A stretch of 5,639 nucleotides of DNA, taken from NCBI GenBank assembly GCA_023701085.1, contig JAMPXR010000190.1:1-5639 (forward strand), in the 5' to 3' direction. This DNA is from Ramlibacter sp. GTDB lineage: Bacteria; Pseudomonadota; Gammaproteobacteria; Burkholderiales; Burkholderiaceae_C. A program made the position numbers and the translations under genes. The notes below the pieces were generated by a model that saw only the letters and a program-made list of their open reading frames with translations, had not been told where the DNA came from and searched no databases. Below are positions 1 to 5,053 of the stretch, piece after piece; positions within the stretch are counted from its first letter, which is position 1, and the number at the start of each line of letters is the position of its first letter.

Positions 1-796
1 GCTGCGCGAAGCCCTGGCCCGGGTGATGCAGCGGGCGCGCCAGGGGGCGCTGCTGCGCGAAGGCATCAAGGTCGTGATCGCCGGGCAGCCCAACGCCGGC
101 AAGAGCTCGCTGCTCAATGAGCTGGCGGGTGCCGAGCTGGCGATCGTCACGCCCGTGCCGGGCACCACCCGCGACGTGGTCAGCGGCGCGATCCAGATCG
201 AAGGGGTGCCGCTGCACGTGATCGACACCGCGGGCCTGCGCGACAGCCAGGACCATGTCGAGAAGATCGGCATCGAGCGCGCCTGGGACCAGATCGGGCA
301 GGCGGATGCCGTGCTGTTCCTGCACGACCTCACCCGCGTGCACGAGGGCGGCTACGCCGCGGCCGACCAGGCGATCGCGCGCGGGCTGGCCGAGAAGCTG
401 CCTGCCGGCGTGCCGGCGATCGACGTCTGGAGCAAGCTCGACGCCGCGCCGGCGGCACACGCGGCGGGCGCGGCGGGCGCGGCGGGGGGCGTGCGCCTGT
501 CGGTGCGGACCGGCGCCGGCCTGGAGACGCTGCGGCGCACCCTGCTGGAGACTGCCGGCTGGCAGGCGGCGCCCGAGGGCGTCTACATGGCGCGGGAGCG
601 CCACGTGCAGGCGCTGCGCCGGGTCGAATCCCACCTGCTGGACGCGGCGGCGCACCTGGCGGCGCGGGCGCAGGCGCTGGACCTGCTGGCCGAGGAGCTG
701 CGGCTGGCGCAAAACGCGCTGAACGAGATCACCGGCGAATTCACGCCGGATGACCTGCTGGGCGTCATTTTTTCCAGCTTCTGCATCGGCAAATAG
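1..796 (+). CDS. mnmE: tRNA uridine-5-carboxymethylaminomethyl GTPase MnmE (TrmE), 3' part
   Basis: MnmE works with MnmG to put the (carboxymethyl)aminomethyl group on the wobble uridine U34 of certain tRNAs, using methylene-tetrahydrofolate and GTP hydrolysis. The frame is open from nt 2 and ends at TAG 794-796, giving 264 residues. By comparison with E. coli MnmE (454 aa), about 195 N-terminal residues (folate-binding domain and start of the helical domain) lie outside the window. Visible motifs: G1 GQPNAGKSS (nt 83-109) with the potassium-binding Asn; G2 [10 protein letters not shown]3 DTAG (224-235); a Glu at nt 260-262 in the place of E. coli catalytic Glu282; and the C-terminal FCIGK with the conserved Cys. 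G4 reads SKLD instead of NKxD (431-442) and G5 reads SVR instead of SAR/SAK (500-508). An Ala/Gly-rich low-complexity stretch lies between them. Family identity is certain. Whether the G4/G5 changes alter nucleotide binding is unknown. Confidence 0.97.
   Translation, partial: LREALARVMQRARQGALLREGIKVVIAGQPNAGKSSLLNELAGAELAIVTPVPGTTRDVVSGAIQIEGVPLHVIDTAGLRDSQDHVEKIGIERAWDQIGQADAVLFLHDLTRVHEGGYAAADQAIARGLAEKLPAGVPAIDVWSKLDAAPAAHAAGAAGAAGGVRLSVRTGAGLETLRRTLLETAGWQAAPEGVYMARERHVQALRRVESHLLDAAAHLAARAQALDLLAEELRLAQNALNEITGEFTPDDLLGVIFSSFCIGK
461..487 (+). repeat. 9-bp tandem repeat inside mnmE (Ala-Ala-Gly x3)
   Basis: There are three consecutive 9-nt units, GCGGCGGGC, GCGGCGGGC and GCGGCGGGG, in frame and encoding Ala-Ala-Gly three times. 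They lie in the G domain between the G4 and G5 motifs, where E. coli MnmE has a non-repetitive segment of varied residues. Such a short GC-rich tandem array can gain or lose units by slippage without shifting the frame. It is probably a flexible surface loop. Confidence 0.8.
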
Positions 797-806
797 CAAC
801 ATTCGC

Positions 807-829
807 CGACCGTTTGGTCGCTTTTGTTT
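807..829 (+). terminator. Candidate intrinsic terminator after mnmE
   Basis: The inverted repeat CGACC-GTTT-GGTCG (807-820) is followed at once by CTTTTGTTT (821-829), 11 nt after the mnmE stop codon. Position, hairpin and T-rich tract suit a rho-independent terminator. The stem is only 5 bp, so termination may be partial. The same 14-bp palindrome could instead be a repressor operator, since ACC...GGT dyads are common for TetR-type regulators. Confidence 0.5.
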
Positions 830-842
830 GAGCTAGATCACA
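827..842. promoter_or_regulatory. Candidate CRP/FNR-family binding site
   Basis: The 16-mer TTTGAGCTAGATCACA matches the ideal CRP palindrome TGTGATCTAGATCACA at 14 of 16 positions. Read in the FNR register, TTGAG-CTAG-ATCAC matches TTGAT-N4-ATCAA at 8 of 10 fixed positions. The centre lies between 834 and 835, about 111 bp upstream of the binding-protein start codon. It sits in the only sizeable gap before the transporter operon. CRP control by carbon state or FNR control by oxygen would both be plausible for amino acid uptake. The sequence alone does not tell which protein binds. Confidence 0.45.
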
Positions 843-857
843 TCCGAACCTTGAGCG

Positions 858-914
858 CCGGGTAAGCCCTGAGCGTTACCTGGGCACCTTGATGTATTTT
901 GGTATTCCGTTACC
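858..914. promoter_or_regulatory. Probable promoter/operator region of the transporter operon
   Basis: Two imperfect dyads occupy this stretch. The first is CCgGGTAA-N10-TTACCtGG (858-883, arms 7 of 8 paired). The second is GGTA-N6-TACC (901-914). They share the heptamer CGTTACC at 874-880 and 908-914, 34 bp apart (about three helical turns). Between them, TATTTT at 895-900 is a possible -10 hexamer but has no good -35 at normal spacing, as expected for an activator-dependent promoter. A start near 907 would put the upstream CRP/FNR-like box at about -72. No transcription start can be fixed from the sequence, so this is a weak call. Confidence 0.3.
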
Positions 915-933
915 CGTTTTCGTCAACAAACTC

Positions 934-939
934 AGGAGA
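934..939 (+). promoter_or_regulatory. Ribosome binding site of the substrate-binding protein gene
   Basis: AGGAGA lies 6 nt before ATG 946. It decides the start codon: the upstream in-frame TTG 889 and ATG 892 have no such sequence, and starting there would put extra residues in front of an otherwise textbook signal peptide. Confidence 0.85.
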
Positions 940-945
940 CATAGC

Positions 946-2091
946 ATGAAACTGCACAAAACCGCCGTCCTGGCCGCCGCGATGCTGGCCGGCGGCCTGG
1001 CCCTGGCGGACATCAACGTCGGCGTCACCGTGTCGGCCACCGGGCCGGCCGCATCGCTGGGCATCCCGGAAAAGAACACCGTGGCCCTGATGCCCAAGAC
1101 CATCGCCGGCCAGAAGGTCAACTACATCGTGCTCGACGACGCGTCCGACACGACCGCGGCCGTGACGAACACCCGCAAGCTCATCACCGAGAGCAAGGTC
1201 GATGTGGTGCTGGGCTCCAGCACCACACCCAATTCGCTGGCGATGATCGACGTGGTGTCGGAAGCGAAGGTGCCAATGATCTCCATGGCCGCCTCCGCCA
1301 GGATCGTGGAACCGGTGGACGCCAAGAAGGCCTGGGTGTTCAAGACGCCGCAAAACGACAGCATGATGTCGCAGGCGATTGCCGACCACATGGCGGCCAA
1401 CGGGATCAAGACGGTGGCGTTCATCGGTTTCTCCGATGCGTATGGCGAGGGCTATTACCAGGAATTCAACAAGGCCGCAGCCGCCAAGAACCTGCAGTTC
1501 GTGGCCAACGAGCGCTATGCGCGCACCGACACCTCGGTCACGGGGCAGATTCTCAAGATCATGGCCGCCAAGCCCGACGCCGTCCTGATCGTCGGTTCCG
1601 GGACGCCCGCCGCGCTGCCGCAGAAAGCCCTCAAGGAACGCGGCTTCGCGGCCAAGATCTACCAGAGCCACGGCGTCGCCAACAACGACTTCCTGCGGGT
1701 GGGCGGCAAGGATGTCGAAGGCACGATCCTGCCCGCCGGCCCGGTGCTGGTGGCCGACCAGTTGCCCGACAGCAACCCGGTCAAGAAATCGGCACTGGCC
1801 TATATCGCTGCGTACGAAGCCGCGCACGGCAAGGGCAGCGTCTCGACTTTCGGCGCGCACGCCTGGGACACCGGCCTGCTGCTGGCCGCCGCGATTCCGG
1901 AAGCGCTGAAGAAGGCCCAGCCGGGCACGGCCGAGTTCCGCTCCGCGCTGCGCGATTCGATCGAGTCCATCAAGGGCATGCCGGGCGCGCACGGCATCTT
2001 CACGATGTCCAAGACCGACCACCTGGGCCTGGACAACAACGGGCGCGTCATCGTACGCATCGAGAACGGCACCTGGAAATACGTGCCCTGA
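946..2091 (+). CDS. Periplasmic branched-chain-type amino acid ABC transporter substrate-binding protein
   Basis: This is the extracytoplasmic ligand receptor of a hydrophobic/branched-chain amino acid (HAAT) ABC importer, 381 aa, of the type I periplasmic-binding fold (LivJ/LivK, Peripla_BP_6 family). Residues 1-21 form a Sec signal peptide: a basic start MKLHK, an Ala/Leu-rich core, then cleavage probably after LALA, before DINVGV. No lipobox is present and the protein has no cysteine at all, so it should be a soluble periplasmic protein without the disulfide known in E. coli LivJ. Family landmarks are the early SATGPAASLG segment, SSTTP (91-95) and the Ser at 117 in the usual ligand-carboxylate/amino contact region, GFSDAYGEGY (161-170), and AHAWDTG around Asp308. 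It is the first gene of the transporter block, 154 nt downstream of mnmE coding sequence and 113 nt upstream of the permease gene. The exact ligand cannot be read from the sequence: leucine/isoleucine/valine, aromatic amino acids, amides or aromatic acids all use this family. Confidence 0.93.
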   Translation: MKLHKTAVLAAAMLAGGLALADINVGVTVSATGPAASLGIPEKNTVALMPKTIAGQKVNYIVLDDASDTTAAVTNTRKLITESKVDVVLGSSTTPNSLAMIDVVSEAKVPMISMAASARIVEPVDAKKAWVFKTPQNDSMMSQAIADHMAANGIKTVAFIGFSDAYGEGYYQEFNKAAAAKNLQFVANERYARTDTSVTGQILKIMAAKPDAVLIVGSGTPAALPQKALKERGFAAKIYQSHGVANNDFLRVGGKDVEGTILPAGPVLVADQLPDSNPVKKSALAYIAAYEAAHGKGSVSTFGAHAWDTGLLLAAAIPEALKKAQPGTAEFRSALRDSIESIKGMPGAHGIFTMSKTDHLGLDNNGRVIVRIENGTWKYVP

Positions 2092-2101
2092 CAACGGCTG
2101 C

Positions 2102-2122
2102 GTCGCAGGCGGCGCCTGCGAC
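2102..2122 (+). other. Perfect hairpin 10 nt after the binding-protein stop codon
   Basis: GTCGCAGGC-GGC-GCCTGCGAC forms a perfect 9-bp stem with a 3-nt loop. No T tract follows, so it is not a classic intrinsic terminator. In importer operons, hairpins after the binding-protein gene often block 3' exonucleases and so keep its mRNA abundant. That role is inferred here. Confidence 0.6.
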
Positions 2123-2135
2123 CGGCTGGACTCGC

Positions 2136-2160
2136 CAGGGGCGCCCGCGGGGCGCCCCTG
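2136..2160 (+). terminator. Second perfect hairpin between binding protein and livH (terminator-like or mRNA-stabilising)
   Basis: CAGGGGCGCCC-GCG-GGGCGCCCCTG gives a perfect 11-bp, almost all-GC stem with a 3-nt loop, 13 nt after the first hairpin. It lacks a T tract; CAATCGATCA follows. It could cause partial termination or act as a barrier to 3' exonucleases, lowering permease output relative to the binding protein. Part of it can also pair with downstream sequence instead (see findings). Confidence 0.5.
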
Positions 2161-2204
2161 CAATCGATCAGACGCCCCTAGCGGGCCCATAACCGGTATT
2201 GAAT

Positions 2205-3230
2205 ATGGATTTCCAGATCGGCCTGCTGCTGGTGCAGGACGGCATTGTCAATGGCGCCGTGTACGGCCTGATGGGGTTGGCACTGGTGCTGGTATTTTCG
2301 GTAACGCGCGTCATTTTCATCCCGCAGGGTGAGCTGGTGGCGTTCGCGGCGCTGTCGATGGCCGCGCTGCACACCGGCGGCGTGCCGCGGGCGCTGTGGC
2401 TGCTGCTGGTGCTGGGCGTCATCACCTTGCTGGTCGAGGTCTGGCGCCATCGCCGCGGCGCGGAGGTCGACTGGACCTCGACCCTGGTGTGGACGGTCGC
2501 GTTCCCGGTCGTGGCCGGCGCGCTGGTGCTGCTCAAGCCCGCGTCGCTGGCGCTGCAGGCGCTCACCACCCTGCTGGTGGTGACGCCGCTCGGGCCGCTG
2601 CTGTACCGGCTGGCCTACCGCCCGCTGGTGGACGCCACCGTGCTGATGCTGCTGATCGTGTCGGTCGCATTGCACGGCGTGCTGGTCGGCATGGGGCTGC
2701 TCTTTTTCGGCGCCGAAGGTTCGCGCACCCCGACCTTCTCCGACTTGCGCATGGACCTGGGCGGCTTGGCGATCACCGGCCAGTCGCTGGTGGTGCTGGC
2801 CGTGACGCTGGTGCTGGTGATCGCGATGTTCCGCTTCTTCGAGCGCACCATGATGGGCAAGGCCCTGCGGGCCACCGCAATGAACCGGGTCGGTGCCCGC
2901 CTCATGGGCATTCCCACCGGACTGTCGGGCGACCTGAGCTTCGCGCTGGCCGGGCTGATCGGCGCCGTGTCGGGACTGCTGATCGGGCCGTTGACCACGG
3001 TCTATTACGACACCGGCTTCCTGATCGGCCTGAAGGGCTTCGTGGCCGCCATCATCGGCGGGATGGCCAGCTACCCGGCGGCGCTGGGCGGCGCGCTGCT
3101 GGTCGGCCAGCTCGAATCCTTCTCCTCGTTCTGGGCCAGCGCCTTCAAGGAGGTGCTGGTGTTCACCCTGATCATCCCCGTGCTGTGGTGGCGCTCGCTG
3201 CACAGCCATCACGTGGAAGAAGAAGAATGA
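2205..3230 (+). CDS. livH: Branched-chain amino acid ABC transporter permease, LivH type
   Basis: This is one of the two inner-membrane channel subunits of the HAAT importer, 341 aa. About nine or ten hydrophobic stretches are visible. The typical LivH beginning is DGIVNGAVYGLMGLALVLVF followed by TRVIFIPQGE (residues about 12-43). The cytoplasmic coupling region ERTMMGKALRATAMNRVGAR (from about 213) contacts the ATPase, and a GGMASYPAALGGALL segment (from about 285) corresponds to the conserved GG-G-hydrophobic region near the last helices. It is longer than the usual roughly 290-310 aa because of extra residues at about 57-115 (a hydrophobic pair around a charged WRHRRGAEVDW segment). The C-terminus is acidic (VEEEE). 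ATG 2205 is chosen; TTG 2199, two codons upstream, is possible. Neither has a clear Shine-Dalgarno. The stop overlaps the next start (ATGA 3227-3230). Confidence 0.93.
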   Translation: MDFQIGLLLVQDGIVNGAVYGLMGLALVLVFSVTRVIFIPQGELVAFAALSMAALHTGGVPRALWLLLVLGVITLLVEVWRHRRGAEVDWTSTLVWTVAFPVVAGALVLLKPASLALQALTTLLVVTPLGPLLYRLAYRPLVDATVLMLLIVSVALHGVLVGMGLLFFGAEGSRTPTFSDLRMDLGGLAITGQSLVVLAVTLVLVIAMFRFFERTMMGKALRATAMNRVGARLMGIPTGLSGDLSFALAGLIGAVSGLLIGPLTTVYYDTGFLIGLKGFVAAIIGGMASYPAALGGALLVGQLESFSSFWASAFKEVLVFTLIIPVLWWRSLHSHHVEEEE

Positions 3231-5053
3231 CGCCGCGGGGACTCACTCTTGTATTGGTCGCGGCGCTGGCCGTGGCGTGGCCCTGGCTGCCGGAATTCAC
3301 CATCACGCTGCTGTGCTATATCGGGCTGTATTCGATGGTCGCTGCCGGCCTGGTCATGCTCACCGGGGTCGGTGGCATGACCTCGTTCGGGCAGGCGGCG
3401 TTCGTCGGCGTGGGCGCCTATGCCACGGCCTGGGTCTGCACCTCGCCCGACCTGGCCGCCGTCCTGGGCGGCGCGATCGGGCCGGTCGGGCTGCCGTGGC
3501 TGGGTTTGCTGCTGGGGCTGCTGCTGGCCGCGGTGGTGGCGTGGGCGCTGGGCGCGATCACGCTCAAGCTGTCGGGCCATTACCTGCCGCTGTGCACCAT
3601 CGCCTGGGGCCTGAGCATTTATTTCCTGTTCGGCAACCTCGAACTGCTGGGCGGGCAGACCGGCACCGGCGGACTGCCGCCGCTGGTGCTGGGCGGGGTG
3701 TCGCTGGCCGAGCCGCGCGCGCTCGGGCCCGTCATCTGGGCGACGCTGCTGCTGGGGCTGTGGGCCTTGCACAACCTGCTGGACTCGCGTGAAGGCCGCG
3801 CCATTCGCGCGCTCAAGGGCGGCCGCGTGATGGCCGAATCGATGGGGGTGGACACGGCGGCCTACCGCGTCAAGATCTTCGTGCTGGCCGCGCTGCTGGC
3901 GGCGCTGTCGGGCTGGTTCTACGCCCACCTGCAGCGCTTCGTCAACCCGACACCCTTCAACCTCAACATCGGCATCGAATACCTCTTCATGGCCGTGGTG
4001 GGCGGCGCCGGGCACCTGTGGGGCGCGGTGCTCGGGGCGGCGCTGGTCACACTGCTGAAATCGCGCCTGCAGGACGTGCTGCCGCAACTGCTGGGCAGTA
4101 GCGGCAATTTCGAGGTGATCGCGTTCGGCCTGCTGATGCTGGTGGTGCTGCACCGCTTCGCCGATGGGATGTGGCCGACGCTGGCCGCGTTCTCGCATCG
4201 TTTCCTGCGCCCGGCACGCAAGGCCGAGCTGCGGGACAGCCAGCCGCTGCCCAATCCGCAGCTGCCGCCGGCAGGCGAGGTGCTGCTGCGCACCAACGAG
4301 GCGAGCCGGCGCTTCGGCGGGCTGGTGGCGGTCAATGCGGTGGACCTGGACGTGGTGGCCGGCGAAGTGCACGCCCTGATCGGCCCCAACGGCGCGGGCA
4401 AGAGCACATTCTTCAACATGGTCTCGGGCGTGATCGATCCCAGCGCGGGCGTCGTCAGCCTGATGGGCAAGGACATGACCGGACAGCCCGCGCGCGCCTA
4501 CGCGGCACTGGGCCTGGGACGCACCTTCCAGCACGTGCGGCTGCTCGGGCAGCGCAGCGTGCTGGACAACGTCGCGCTGGGCGCGCACCGGCGCGGGCGC
4601 CGGGGCTGGCTGGCTTCCATGCTGCGGCTGGATCGCGTCGAGGAAGGCGCGTTGCTGGCGCACGCGCGCCGCCAGATCGAGCGCTGCGGGCTCACGCCGC
4701 ACGTCGACGCGCCCGCGGGCTCGCTGTCGCTGGGCAAGCAGCGCGCCATCGAGATCGCGCGCGCGCTGGCCGGGCAGCCTTCACTGCTGCTGCTGGACGA
4801 GCCGGCGGCCGGCTTGCGCCACCTCGAGAAGGTGGCGCTGGCCAAACTGCTGGCGCAGCTGCGCGCCGAAGGGTTGGGTATTCTGGTGGTGGAACACGAC
4901 ATGGAGTTCGTGATGAACCTGGCGGACCGCATCACGGTATTGGAATTCGGCACCGTGATCGCGCGCGGCACGCCGGCCCAGGTGCAGGCCGATCCGCGCG
5001 TGCTGGACGCCTACCTGGGCGGGGCCGACGAGCCGCTGGAGGCAGCGGCATGA
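3227..5053 (+). CDS. livM/livG: Fused branched-chain amino acid ABC transporter permease/ATPase (LivM-LivG)
   Basis: This is a single 608-aa polypeptide. Residues 1 to about 315 are a LivM-type permease: LTGVGGMTSFGQAAFVGVGA near residue 46, a coupling loop REGRAIRALKGGRVMAESMG from about 188, and GGAGHLWGAVLGAAL from 259. A proline/charged linker follows (about 316-350). Residues 351-608 are a LivG-type ATPase with Walker A GPNGAGKST (386-394), Q-loop Gln435, signature LSLGKQ (500-505), Walker B LLLLDE (520-525, catalytic Glu525) and switch His557 in VVEHD. The ATPase should power transport through the LivH/LivM channel together with LivF. ATG 3227 overlaps the livH stop, with GGAAG as a modest Shine-Dalgarno at 3215-3219. 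The frame runs through the linker without a stop, and no credible internal start with a ribosome binding site precedes the ATPase. Such fusions occur in some proteobacterial HAAT systems. The signature motif departs from LSGGQ. Confidence 0.93.
   Translation: MTPRGLTLVLVAALAVAWPWLPEFTITLLCYIGLYSMVAAGLVMLTGVGGMTSFGQAAFVGVGAYATAWVCTSPDLAAVLGGAIGPVGLPWLGLLLGLLLAAVVAWALGAITLKLSGHYLPLCTIAWGLSIYFLFGNLELLGGQTGTGGLPPLVLGGVSLAEPRALGPVIWATLLLGLWALHNLLDSREGRAIRALKGGRVMAESMGVDTAAYRVKIFVLAALLAALSGWFYAHLQRFVNPTPFNLNIGIEYLFMAVVGGAGHLWGAVLGAALVTLLKSRLQDVLPQLLGSSGNFEVIAFGLLMLVVLHRFADGMWPTLAAFSHRFLRPARKAELRDSQPLPNPQLPPAGEVLLRTNEASRRFGGLVAVNAVDLDVVAGEVHALIGPNGAGKSTFFNMVSGVIDPSAGVVSLMGKDMTGQPARAYAALGLGRTFQHVRLLGQRSVLDNVALGAHRRGRRGWLASMLRLDRVEEGALLAHARRQIERCGLTPHVDAPAGSLSLGKQRAIEIARALAGQPSLLLLDEPAAGLRHLEKVALAKLLAQLRAEGLGILVVEHDMEFVMNLADRITVLEFGTVIARGTPAQVQADPRVLDAYLGGADEPLEAAA
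5038..5042 (+). promoter_or_regulatory. Ribosome binding site of livF inside the end of livM/livG
   Basis: GGAGG lies 7 nt before ATG 5050, within the last codons of the fusion gene. It supports the overlapping start and allows independent initiation as well as translational coupling through ATGA 5050-5053. Confidence 0.8.

Noticed and set aside
881..896. Sigma-54-like TGGGCACCTTGATG
   Set aside because: There is a GG at the -24 position but no GC at the required distance, so it fails the -24/-12 pattern.
868..936. CCTGAG (868-873) can pair with CTCAGG (931-936), covering the binding-protein ribosome binding site
   Set aside because: It is only 6 bp across a 57-nt loop, and the likely transcription start is downstream of 868, so the first arm may not be in the mRNA.
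889..945. Upstream starts (TTG 889, ATG 892) for the binding-protein gene
   Set aside because: They would precede a normal signal peptide with unrelated residues. AGGAGA 6 nt before ATG 946 fits far better.
910..2190. Long open frame on the - strand opposite the binding-protein gene (426 codons)
   Set aside because: It is antisense to a clear family member, rich in Arg, Gly, His and Gln as expected from the mirror of GC-rich codons, and shows no recognisable domain.
2178..3212. - strand open frame (344 codons) opposite livH
   Set aside because: It is a low-complexity His/Gln/Arg shadow of the permease frame with no family features.
2396..3226. N-terminal extension of the livM/livG frame back to nt 2396
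   Set aside because: This part is an Arg/Ala/Gly-rich out-of-frame reading of livH. The real start is ATG 3227 at the ATGA overlap, where a membrane-protein sequence begins.
4164..4290. Separate LivG start inside the fusion gene (ATG near 4167, GTG 4280)
   Set aside because: ATG 4167 lies in the tail of the permease part with no Shine-Dalgarno. GTG 4280 has GGCGAG directly adjacent with no spacer. There is no stop between the domains.
3209..4702. Very long - strand open frame (497 codons) opposite livM/livG
   Set aside because: Composition is dominated by Gln, Arg, His and Ala, the usual shadow of Leu/Ala/Val-rich membrane protein codons. No motif or ribosome binding site is visible.
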